NCBI GenBank assembly: GCA_034620365.1
Contig: JAQGEQ010000345.1
Location: forward strand, 620,001-684,000
From: Pegea sp. RAD2-039
Taxonomy: Eukaryota > Chordata > Thaliacea > Salpida > Salpidae
Reading direction: 5' to 3'
Length of the DNA: 64,000 nt
Shown: positions 22,641 through 35,600 of the stretch, one piece after another
Layout of the letters: each line of letters starts with the position of its first letter
How positions within the stretch are numbered: position 1 is the stretch's first letter
Notes under the pieces: model-generated
Seen by the model: the letters and a program-made list of their open reading frames with translations, nothing else
Told to the model about the DNA's origin: nothing
Databases searched by the model: none
Position numbers and translations under genes: made by a program

Positions 22641-23640
22641 CACTTAATGTAATAGAAGAATTGTCTTTTTATGCTTGTGAGATTTAATGTTAGGCTTCTG
22701 TAAATTGATTTCTTTGGCTGGAAGGATGGTATTCATAACTATGTGCGGAGAGAATTTGAAAAAAGAAGATGTGGGTCCAGTGATTATTTGCCACTTCCGT
22801 TTTTTGAAAAAACCTTGACAATTCTCAAGGCCCATGGTGGACCTCAAACTTTGTATTTGAAATCAGTTGGTTGTTCTTTCTGATTTCGGTTATACGCCTC
22901 TTTTAGAAGACGCTTATTTTCTAAGCGATCATCTTCACACATATCATGTACTACTCTAATGCGCTCGAATTTTTTGTCAAGCCTTAGCTTATACAGCTTG
23001 GCAAGAAACTTGCGTTTGTCCCATCTTTCCTGAAAGGACACTTTCAATGGTCTTTGCTAGAAGTTTGATCATAGATACCTTTGGAAGGTCCACAAAATCA
23101 AGGCTTTGAAGTAAAACTTACTGTCATCATCTTTATCAGTCTCAGAGATATTAAAAAAGAGGAAATTATTTTCGCTGTCCTCACGGTCAAGAGTAAGGTT
23201 TTGGTGAGTGTCTTGATAAGAAGCTGCATCATGCTAGCATTTTTGTTAGAATTTGAATCATTGACCACCGAGGCCCATATGACGAGTTTCTTTGTAGAAG
23301 CATCCAGTTCATCTATTGAGTTAGACAACCTAGAAATTTTTTTCGTTGATTTTGGTAGCATCGTTACCAATTTCAGATTTGAATTTGGCTAATTCAGTGG
23401 ATATAAAGTTGCTGATGTCGGATAATAGGCTTGAATTACAGGAGGTAGTTGTTATGTCAATGGTTCTACATTTAATGCAAGTATTTCATAAGTTTTCTCA
23501 CTAACATCACTACAGGTGATATGAAACCAGAAAATGCATTTATTACACTCTATTGCCGGATCCTCATCCCATAGAGCAAATTTTATTGCACGATTGGCAA
23601 TCACCATTGCAAACTTTTGTTGGGGTTATGGTTTTTCAGA
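22641..23640 (-). pseudogene. ORF1 remnant with PHD-like finger and coiled coil
   Basis: Right to left: a cysteine-rich stretch (about 23,440-23,630; CNKCIFWFHITCSDVSEKTY, PHD-finger-like), then a coiled-coil-like region (23,098-23,370; KINEKNF-type heptads, SIDELDASTKKL), then an ORF1 tail (22,844-23,047) with SFQERWDKRKFLAKLYKLR, LENKRLLKEAYNRNQKE and DFKYKV, a stop, and GPPWALRIVKVFSKNGSGK. The stop lies where the family usually has Arg (CGA to TGA). This architecture is known from ORF1 proteins of CR1/L2-group LINEs. Several stops and frame changes make it non-functional. Confidence 0.65.
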
Positions 23641-26600
23641 AATAGACTTTAATTTCTGTATATAGAAACGTAGGTTGTTTTATCAGGGGTCAGCATATAT
23701 TTACTTTCATCTAAATAAATAGGAACATCAACCAACATTTCCTTTTTAGCAAGAATTTTTAGTGTAACCAAACCCATAAAGTTAGAATCTTATCCAAATA
23801 GAATAACTTATCACAAGTGATATGTAACAAGGAAGTAGCATGGAGATATACAATTTTTAGCAACAATATGTAAGTTTGAATCGTTCATTTGCTGCTTCAT
23901 TTGCTTTTTTAATGAAGTTAAAATTTATAATAAAATGCTTAATAGTTAATAAATCAGTTATTTTGAAAAATAATATAAATTTAATTAGAAAATTAAGTCG
24001 TTTTTTTAATGAATAAAAAATAAACATATTAAGATATGCAAAAGTCAACTATCATTTTAATTAATAACTTTGAGATAGTTTATTATCAATCAAAATGTGA
24101 ATCAAGTAGTTATGTGATGACATTAACAAGTTCATTTTTGGTAAAACTTGATAATAACCCTGCTTATAGCATTTATATTTCTTAACTTACAGAAAATAGT
24201 ATGCCATTGATAAAAACCAATTACAACTGAATAGTTTTTTTACTGTTACCATTAGCGCTTAAAGAAAATTTTGAAAAACTTTCAGTATTAAGAGAGAAAT
24301 CGGATATTTTAAAAAGATATAAAAAATAGATATTTCTAAATTGAAGAATTAAAAAAAAACCACTTAGTGTTAAGGGAGATAGAAATCTGATTTTTGTAAT
24401 TATACAGTTTCAAGAAAGACAACGTTAGAACCAACAACAAACTTGTTCAAGCAAAATCAATCAACAGATATGGCTAAAATATTTCACAAGATCAGCCATC
24501 TACCTGTCTAATTTATTAAGGAAGTTGTTGTCATATTCGCATATTTGCAGAAACTCAATGCTAAAAAGGTTATTTAACAAAGTAACTGGCACCTATATGC
24601 ATAAATAAAACTTTGTCAATTAAAGATTGATTTGTATAAAAAACACATTTTAAATCGATTTGTAATTTTTCAATAAAACTGATGATGAAAAAGTTGTAAC
24701 TTTTTGCAATGAAAATAGTTCTTTAATAACATTTTATTTTATTTTAAAATTCCTACAATCCAGGCGGTAACTGACACTAAATAACACGGTTTTTAGACTA
24801 ACTAAAAAAACTTAAGATTGAATATGCTTGTCTAGACCTCTTTAAATTGACATTTAGGAGGCTAATCTATTACCATAAAAATCTATTTCATTATTCCAAA
24901 AAAATAGAAGATGTTATATACCTATTCACTATAATCCATTTAATTATTAGGAGTAAATGTTTAAATGGGCTTGAAAAATGTATATAATTAATTGTTTTTA
25001 TCTATTCAACGCGTGGCTACTAGTAACAAGCTCAACATCTTTAAATAGTTTTGTTTAATGCACATATATCTGTAAGTTTGTGGCAGTTTTAAATAAAATA
25101 GCTAAAAAACAACTTAACCGAAAAAATTCTGTGCCGCCTTGTTAATTATTGGTGTAGCAAAAACCAATAATTCTCAACAAACGTTTTTGAAATATATTTC
25201 CTATGAAATAACCACAGAAATTTTTTATATAGTTGCTGTAAGTTTCAAACAATTTATAGTTCGAAAAATTTAGTTGAATTTTCTTCTAGGAAATTCTTTG
25301 AAAAATTTCGTATTTTGGTTATAAATAGAATGTAATAAAATTTCATACGAAATTAGTGCTCTAATTGAGAATTGAAATTTAGTTTTAAAATAATTTTAAT
25401 TTCTAAGTTTAGAGCATGGCATCATGAAAAAAAACGTTTTTATTTTGTAAACAAGTTTATATAAATAATATAAGTCAAGTTTTTATATTTATTCTATCTC
25501 TTCTCTATAAATAGGTTAACTGAAATGTAAGTTTGTATGTCAAGAGACTTAAGTTCCTTAGATACCAAAAAAATTTCACTACAAAGAAAGGCCATAAGAT
25601 TAAAATTCCAACAAAAAAATCATATTCATAACTTTGAATTACAGAAAAGAGAAAGTTTGTATGCCTTGTATGCCTTTTATAAGTTTGATTACATCTTTTT
25701 AGAATTAAATTTATGAAGTAAAATCAATTTTTTCAGTTGAAATATTAGTAAAATAAAAACTTGTAATAATTTACTAAAATACTAAAAAGCTTATTAAATA
25801 AAAGTTTACTTTAAATAAAACAAATCCTTAAAAATAAGTAAATTTTAAACTTACATTCTATCGCTTTTTTGATTTATTATTTTATTTCAACTTTAATGTA
25901 GCTTATCCTTGTGAATAAAAGCTTTAAATGCTATTACTATTTGACAAGTATTCATCATTCTTAATCCTAATATTTAGGCTATTGCTATATGAAGGTGGTT
26001 ATGATGTAAGCAGATATTATTTCAATGCAGCAGAATTTAGATGTTACATAATAGAAATTAATATTTGAATGTTTCGTAATTGAATAAAACATTAAAAATA
26101 AAGATTATTTCAAAAATATATATTGCAAATGAGCTTATAGTTCTATGTTTATTGATTTAAAAATAAAGTTAGAAATCATAAATAAACATTTTGAAAGTCT
26201 TGTAAAAGATACCATATTGATATTAGCAAGTCATCTCAAAAATAATTAATATGTCTATAGCAACTATTAATTAAGTAAAATCTATCTGAGTATAAAATTG
26301 ACTTTTTTGAAATATTGCAATAAATTATTCACTTTTAAAAATGTTACAGACTGATTTAAGAACTGTTCCTGAAAGCTAATATTTAATGATTATTTGGTAT
26401 GTAGTAAAAAGCATACGATAAATTAATCTATAAGCTAATGGATTGAGAAGCATTTTAAAATATATAGGTGAAAATTAAGCTTCAATCTCTTCTTTGAAGA
26501 TCAGAACATTATAAAAGTGTTCTTTCTTTGATTATTCTTCAATATTCCTCATAAAGTAAACAAACTTGGAGTCTTCATCTATTTACTTTAGGACATGCTA

Positions 26601-29600
26601 ATGGAAGTTTCTTCGACATCAGAGTCAACTTAATTAGAATATCAGAAGCCAGTTAAATATACATGTAAAATAATAAGTAATAAATACATATTTATCGTAT
26701 AATAATTATAGGATATAAAAAGTTAATAATATAAATGCTATATTTATTAATTTTGAAAATATTTAGCGATAATTTTGTGATGTAAACAAGAGTTGTTTCT
26801 CTAAAATATTAGCAAGCAAATTGAAGATTTGATTAATTAATAGATAAATAAAAATATTTGTGTTTATATATAAGCTCGTAAATTATGAAAATACGAAAAC
26901 AATTTTGTAGATTATAACTATTTATTTTCTAAACTCATTTAACGTTTTTTGTGATAAGCTCCGAATCATAATTATTAAAATCTTTTACAAGTCGACTATA
27001 AATTCAACATTAGAGTTGAAAAACTTTTTTATTTTTTATTTAAAGCAATGAATTTTTAAAGTTTACAAACGTTGCAATAAACAGTTTAACATTTTGAACT
27101 AAATCATAAATAAGCTAGCTATTGAGTCATTTAATTTTCAATAAAAATACAGTATACATTTTAATGATATGCTTTTAGTATATTACTTATAAACTTTGAT
27201 ATAATATTTATAAGTTAGCAAATCACAAAATAACAGAAATGCTTTGATTCACTCTCATTTAAGTCGAGTCATACACAAATGACCATCATGCAAATCAAGC
27301 TTTCTGTAAATTTTCAAATGAATAAATTTAGTTTCCATTTTTTTGATGATAGCTAAAAAACTTACCTATAATTTAAAAACATGAGAAACAACAAAGTATA
27401 AAGTTTGAAATTTTAGTAAAATAAAAGTTAAAAATGTTGCAGAAAATGTTTAATTTAGCAATAAAGAAATCTTCAACTTAATATGGAAAAATATCTTGAA
27501 TATTTTACAAGAGATTTATTTTTTACTGCTAAAAAAAACTATTTAACTATATGCAAAGTTTGAATAAATAATTTGAAAAGAACATTTCGTTTATGTAAAG
27601 TATCTTATAATAATACAAACTTTTAATTTTCAATCTTGTTAAAATCAAAAGTTATCACAATAAATTATTTTTAAATAAAGTTTTTATCAAAATTATGGAA
27701 TAATTTTTATATATAATCTTTGCAAAAGTTATAATAACTATTATTATAATCTTCTTTTATAAATGAGGTGATTTTGTATCAAATCAGTTCCTTTACAGTT
27801 TAAACATTTTATAGAAAGTCCATCTTCAAACACATTCTTTAAATTCTTAAAATTAAAAGTCACAAGAAAGATTACTAATAGTTTTGTGATAACAGTTTCT
27901 CATAATATCGTAGACTAACTAATCACATTATTAAAAGTTTTTTTTCATAAAAAAAACCTATCCATTGCAAGCTAATATAAATAAGCACAGACTTATTTGT
28001 CAATATTTAAAACAGACATAAACAACAAGCATAATCCTTATTTATAGAAAAACTTTCAAAAAAAGTTTCACTAAAAACTACTAGAAAATTTTTCGTATTA
28101 TAAATAACTTATTGATATATATATAAATAGGTTTACAAAACATGTACAATCCAAAAGTTTTCTTATATAATTCAATAAAGTATTTATTTAGAAATGAACT
28201 ACTTAAACTTGTCAGACAACTTAATTTTACAATGAGATTTATGTGGCATAGGTTGTATGTGCTTTTAATGAGAAAACTTGTATTTAATAATCACAAGTTA
28301 ACAAATTTTAGTTTCATAGAAACTACTTAAAAAAATAGGTTAACTTGAACAAGGTTTTTCTGAATTTCTTAAAATTCTACAAATACATTAAGTGGGCTTA
28401 TCAAGTAATACTTTAACAATCAAACAATGATACAACGGTTTAAACAAAAGCTTTTGACATAATTTTACCGGGAATGGGTAATTTTAGCGAATGAAATAAA
28501 CGTAAGAAGTCTTTTGTCGTTTTCTTATGTCACGAGATTTATTCATTTACTTGACACTGTAGTAAACCAATTACTACCTCTAAAGAAATTTATATGTTTA
28601 ATCCTAAGATTTTTAGTTTTATATGATTCTTAGATAAGAAACAAATAAGTTTGTTGATGATAAAGATGAGTTACTGAAGTAATTAAAAGATTTAAATATC
28701 GTTTTTATTGCGCAATTTAAAAAAATTAAAAGTTTAACTTTTAATTTTGGAATATTTATTTTTCAAAAAAGTCTTAACTTTAAGGAAAATAGAACTTTTA
28801 AGATAGATAAAGTCTCGAAAAGACTCGAAAAATGTTTACTTGAATAAAAAAGTGAAAAAGAATAAGTTTATAAGAAAGAATAAAGAATAGAAGATGAATG
28901 TTCACTTGTATAACAACTATTAAAAGTCAAAACTTCAAAAAGCAAACTGTTTAACTTTCTATAATAAAGTTTTTAAATAAAATATTAAATAATTTCACTC
29001 AAAGTGATCATTAAAAAGAAATTCCTTTAAGACACGTGTAAAGATCACGCAGAAGATGAAGACAAAAAAAAATAAAGAGTAATATACTACAAGGAAACCA
29101 GATTCAAATGTCTGGAAGCTTATGAGGGATTTTCAGAACTTTGTATCTTCTAAATTGTGATCTTATTTCCATCATCAGCATTTTAATATAATAATAAAGT
29201 ATTAAAAAGTTTCTAACTAGTTTAATTTAAAAAAAGAATGCCGATTACATGTACTGTTAAAAAAATATTAAAACTAACATAGTCTATTCCATTATTGCCT
29301 TCTAAATTATATATTTATTTAAAAAAGTATTATTAAAAAATGATTTAAAGATGCTAGCAGAGTTGGTCTTCATACTTCAATCCACACTGTGTTTTAAGCT
29401 TCTTTTTAATTAAAAAATTATTTGGTTTCTTTTTATTGACTTTTAGAAGAAAGCAGTAAACTACAATTTGAATGTCAAAATGTATTTGTAAAGAGCTCAA
29501 AGCTTCACCAAGAAAATCCTACCATAAAAAATAATATTAATTAATGAGCATTTTATGGGGAAAATCAATTTATTTCTACCTGTAAATTGTCTTCACTAAT

Positions 29601-32600
29601 TTCCAAATAAAACTGATATTAATTAGCTTCAGCTAGTATTAAAATTTAAAGTTGATTTGGTTTAAAAGTCTTTAAAATCTGCAACTTGCTTAACCTTTGT
29701 TTTTGATGAGATATATCAGATCATATACAAATATTCAAAATTGTTTAATGTAGTTGACTGTCAGTGTGATTAAACATATGATTGAAAAGGTTTTAGATAT
29801 ATAAGTTTTACAAAACGCTTCTCCTATAAACAGCTTATATAACAAAACGTCGGATACGTCTCAATCTTTCAAAATATTTATTACAGAAGTAATTTGTGTG
29901 AAACCACTTGTTGAAATTCTGTATGAAGTCTGGTTCAAGTTTAAAAGTTTTTCTAAAACTAATTCTTTTATAAACCGATAAAAAATATTTTATAAAAATC
30001 TTAAAGACATCTGTCATATATTTTTTATCTTATATCATTTTTGTCATATTTGCAAACAACAAAAGCATCTTGTTTGAAAAAAGGATTTTAGAAAATTAAA
30101 CATTATTGGATTTTAAACATATAATGCAGCTTGTAGAAATTTTAATTTCAAATATAAACATTTGAATTTCTGAAAAACGTGAGATTAATTAGTTTGAACA
30201 AACAACCTCCGCATCTATTTGACTAATAAAATCTTGTTAGAGACACTTTAAACTTCCTGCGTTCTCATCCTCCAAACACTCGGTATAAAGCCAAGTTTAC
30301 ATGTAAACATTTGAAGAACCAAGTTACGTCTATGTTGACATATTTGCAAAAATTCCATTTTTTTCTTAAAAAAATCATTTTAAGAATTTTTTTTTCTTCA
30401 TCATATGTTGTCTAAACAATGTAGATACCTTCCAAAATTTGATTCTTCATTTTTTGTATCTACACCAAAATATTGAGCAAAAAAACCACATTAGTGATTT
30501 TAAAGAAATTTTTTTAACAAATTTAATATATACATTTAAAAAATAGATTTTTGTCGTTAAAGTTGTAAAAATATTCTTTAAATCAAAAAAACTTTCTGTT
30601 TAAAGTGAAAGGTTAAAAATAACTTCAATTGTTAAACTTGTTTTTTACCACTTTTCATTTTATAATCACTCATCATATTGTAAAATCTATCTGCCAATTA
30701 TATGGTTTATAATAATAAGGTATCCAAAAATGTTTCTTAAATTGTTAATAGCGAAACAAGTCAAAGTTATTTGTGGATTGTTTAGTAGATGTAACAAACA
30801 TATAAAGATCAATCAAACGTTGACAGACGTATGTTCATCTTTTATAGAAGTATTGACAAATGCTTATAAGCTGCAAGACTAACCAGACATTAAATAAAAA
30901 CATGTTTTATATGTCTATAAATTTTTTTGGTAAACTCAAAATTCATTATGTTGTTAAAATTGTTTTGCTGATATGTTAGAGAATTTTTTTTTGAAAATAG
31001 TAAAAAGTTTCTGAAATGATTACATGAACTGAGCAAATATTGCAACTACTTTGTCTAAGCTTTCAAAAAGTCCACAGTGAAATAAGTTTAAAGTAAATTT
31101 CAATTCTACTTTGTGATTCTGAAATCTATTGGTAATAAAAAAGAAATCAATATTTTTTCTGTAAATAGAACTTGTATAAACATAAAATAGTGCAAATGAA
31201 ATAGCTTTAATGACTCATCATTTGTGAATCTAATCTTTACAATCGAACATACAAAGTACAAAACTTTTTTATAGACAAATATTTTTGCAGAAAATAATTA
31301 AAATTAATTCTGAAATAACCTAATCCAATTTCAAAATATTTTTAATATTTATTTTAATTGTTGAATCAGACACACTATTTGGAGGTTCAAAATTAATTTA
31401 GAATAAAAAAAGATGTAGCTTCACACGTTCAAGTAGACGAGAATTTCTATGAATCTTGTAATTTTACAAGAACTGTTTTTCTATCAATTTTAGCATTTCT
31501 ATTGTCTTAATCAAGTTTTTAACTTAATTATTCCAAATCTTACAAGACGATCTTTTTAAGACTAATAGATTTCAAGTGTCGGATAACATTAAGAAATTTA
31601 CACAATCACCGAGTCTATAACAATTAGTAGCATCATTGAATTGCAGTGAAATGTTTTTTTTCCTTCAAATGAACTCGCAGCAAAAAAAAACTCTGGTATT
31701 TTGTTTTTCCTCTGCCAAGGGCAAACCAGTCACATTGGGTTGTTTTGACCTAAAGCTCAATCAAAACTGTTTACCATATTCTCCTATTGACCACCTCTTC
31801 GAGTTATTTACCTCCATGTTCCTTCCTCCTAAACTTTCTCACTCTTTGAGAGTATTCTTCTCATTCGTCTGATGTTATGCATCACTAATCACAGCAACTC
31901 GCATAATAATCACGTAATGCTTTGTCAGTGATCTGCATTTGAGGTTAAATAGAAGGTAGCTCTTTTTTGCAAATATGCATGTCACCATTGTTTTGAAAAT
32001 CTATGGTTTGTTTTTCACACAGCAAACGTAATGCATCTTATTTTCCTTCCTTTGATAGATTATCAAATGCTGTTGGCTGAATATTGTTAAATAATGGTTA
32101 AGGTAAGTTACATGAGATAACAACACGTGGATCTTTATAAGTATTTCTAAGAAAAACATCTTTACGTTTTTGTAGTGGGTTTATTTTATGTAATTGCATA
32201 AGATAAGTTAAAAAAGATAGATAACAAAATGTTGTTTTTAAACTTTTATTAATTATTAATTTAGCGTTTAACACTTTTTATGATTTGTAACTGACTCTAT
32301 GGGCTGTGAAGCTGGTAAACAGATTAAGCATTATAACAAATAAAGAGTAGATTAATAACTCTGAAAATACTGCTAATGAAAAAACCTTTGAAACAAATTG
32401 TTTTTTTTTGCAAGAAGTCAATTTACAAAGAAATTATTATTAAAGAATTTATAAGTGGTTTCTAGAACTGTTTTTTCCTATTTATTATTGTTTTTAAAAA
32501 TATAATAAACTAGATTTGACATTAGTTTACAAATATTTAACAATTGGAAAAAAAATATAAATAAACTTTGTGATTTTTTACTTGGTTGTTAACTATCAAG

Positions 32601-35600
32601 ATTTTTAAGATAAAATTATAACTCTTATTTGTTATATAAAATTTTACTGCAGTAAAAATTTCAGAAAATTTCTATAAAAAAATAATTTGGTTTATTTTTG
32701 AGGTTTAGATAATACCTTAAAATATTCGTTTATATTTCAAATTACCATTTCTAACTCTATATAAGCTACGATATTTTAATGTACAAAAAAATCAATACTT
32801 TCAGAGAAAACTTGTTTTTGTCAAATAATTAATTCAAATAAAACAATCTTTTAAAAATTAGAAGATCTAGCTTTTAAAAACACAATCAAAAATCTATTTT
32901 AGAATAAAAAATAAAATTTATATTCGTCTGATTCTTATTTTAAGTTGGTTTTTCTTGATATATTCAATATTGATTTGAAAGTAATTCACCACTGAAATAT
33001 ATTTTCGAAAATGTTCGATTTCAATTTGATTTTTAAAATAGAATAAAAACTTATAAATTTGTTATAATAACTACAAATCAATTTAAAGACAGAATTTAAA
33101 AACAATTTTTTTTTATCTTTAGTTTGACTGGATTTTAATTTTACACTTTTGCTATATACTATTTAAGTATCAAATTTAAACTCAACTTTTTAGTAAACAA
33201 TGCTGAAAAACTTTTATAGTTGGCAGAATATTATTGTCTTCTTACGAAATGTTGCTTAAATATTTTCTTACTTTTCTTGGAATTAAGAAGACTGCTTAAC
33301 TAAAATTGCAAAAAAATTATTGGGTCCATGTTAAAGCACTCATAACAATATTTTTATCATTCGCACAACTAAATCAAGTTCAAATAACAGTGCAAGCATT
33401 TTATATATAGCCAAATAATAACCTTCTTAACTTTTAATAAATAAAAGCAATTGAAAAAAAAAGCTACATACAAATAAAACATTCGAATTTTTGATAAACA
33501 AAATCTTTATTTATGTAATTGTTGAGTTCTGACTTGTTTATGTTCATCAAAAGAAGACCTCTAAATGCTGTAAAAGTTATTTGTTTCATTCTTAAAATAG
33601 ATTTTTGTTTATATCTCTCTCATAAAGTGCTCAAACTGTTATTATAGTATTAACAGCTAAACCATTAAATTAATTTAGCAAGCTGAAAACTCAGCAAGTT
33701 TTTATTGCAATATTTTTAGTCTATCATCTGTGTTTGAAGTTGGAATTTTGTCAAAATACTTTTTTCATAAAATTTTTCATGAAAAAATGTTGATTCTTTG
33801 AACAGTTTTTTTATTTGCAGAATTTTGCAAACTATTTCAAATTTGCAACATTTTAAATAAACTGTGCAGATTTTAATAGCAATTTGCTTAATTTGATACG
33901 ATATAAAAGTTTTCAATTACTTCAATAACTCTGTTTATGAAATTTGAAATTAATAAACAAATGTAGAAAAATTCCCTGAACTAAAAAATAAAAGTTTTTT
34001 AAGATTAAATTTTTTGATTAGTACTTGAAAAAGCTTGTAGGTAAATTTTGAATTTTTCTGAACCTAGAAAGATTTTATTTTATAAATATAGTTAATAAAA
34101 CTGTTTTTTAATAACAACTAAGCTTTAACTTTTAGTTGGCGAAAACTTGTTCATTAATCAAGCTCCGAATAAGTTTCAACTTTTTGTAAACTGTCTATAA
34201 AACTACAAAGCAACATTACCACTGAGTTTTATCATAACTTTCTAATATAACTTCTTCTGTCTTGTTTGAATAATTTTCAGCCCTATTCTACTAAGAAAAT
34301 TTATTTATATTTTCATATTTCATGTCATTGACATTTTTGTAAATACTGGATTATTCCAACTAATCTGTCACGACACTGAGTATTTTAGTTATAAAATAAG
34401 TGTTAACTAAGCAACTAATTTGTTGTAGTCTACTCTAAATTGAAAATAATTTTATGGAAACTATCAAAATTTATGTTTTTTTGATATTCAAAACGGTTTA
34501 AATTAAAGATTTTTTGGGTTATGCCTTTTATGCTTCTAAATTCAATGAATATAAAATAAAGATATGAATTCAGTTCAATTTTGAGTATTTATTTTTAGTA
34601 ATTTATGTAATTTAACTAGATTCTATTGAATAATACCTGAAATTTATATCCGCAAATAAGTGTTACTGCTTGAAATTATTATTTTGTTATTGCAATATTT
34701 CATCAAAAAATTAGGTTAATAAATTGACTAGTTTCTATAAGAAAATTTGCTGAGCCTAGGAAACGTCTTTCAATTCAGCTTTTTATAATTTAGTAATTAT
34801 AAAAATATCATTTTAAAGGTCACCTTAGTCATTATTAATTTCAGTTACAATTAGTAAGCGGTATATTGCAGTTGTTGCACTTTTTCTTTGATCAACATTC
34901 TTCTTCATAGTAAGTTATTTATCTCAAGAAATAGTGTTTTGAAACTCTTTCAATTATAAAACTGATATTCTACTTCAGCTAAACCTAAAGAGTCTACTTG
35001 TAATGTGATTAAGACATTAAAATAAAAAAGATTTACAAGTAACAATTACATCATTATACTTATGAGTAACAGATCATTACCTTTTTATAGGCACAGTTAC
35101 GCTTAATTGTTTATTGACTATAAATAGAAGAATCAAAACTTGATAATTTTGTTCTTTTAATTTTATGGCCTAAATAACAACAAAATTTTTTAAAAAAATA
35201 TATTTCTTGGGCTGTAATGAAGAAATAAATTACGTTTAAATTTCTTTATCGGTTGTATTTAATTTGTAAATTTATTTATATCGTTCAAGTACAAACATTT
35301 TACAGCTATATTTAGTGTTTAGTATAGTATTCAGAAGCTAAAAAGTTTTTTTTTAACTTGCTGCTAAAAAATTACAAATTTGAGTACAGTTTTGGTGAAA
35401 AAATTTTTGATGATGAACTGATAATATTGAAACTGAATTTTCAGTTATAAAGAATTTCATTTAAAAGGTTGTTTAAAAAACGTGTGAGAAATATATTAAC
35501 AATTAAAAACTGATGTGCTGTTTTTATTTAACAAGATAAGCTAGATATCTGACAGGTTTTGGTGTTAGTGATTGATATGCTCTAAATATGTTGCTTTTAC

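Larger units (their letters stand above)
20943..23640 (-). mobile_element. Degenerate CR1/L2-like non-LTR retrotransposon
   Basis: On the minus strand, from 23,640 down to 20,943, the parts lie in the order of a two-ORF LINE: a PHD-like zinc-finger stretch, a coiled coil, an ORF1 tail, an APE-type endonuclease and a reverse transcriptase. All frames are broken. The 3' end (RT thumb, C-terminus and 3' UTR) is missing, which is unusual because LINE copies normally lose the 5' end. It abuts a plus-strand RT fragment of another family. The exact 5' end, right of 23,640, could not be placed. Confidence 0.8.

Noticed and set aside
28142-28330. 62-codon frame in the AT-rich desert
   Set aside because: Composition mirrors the background, with no splice context or homology.
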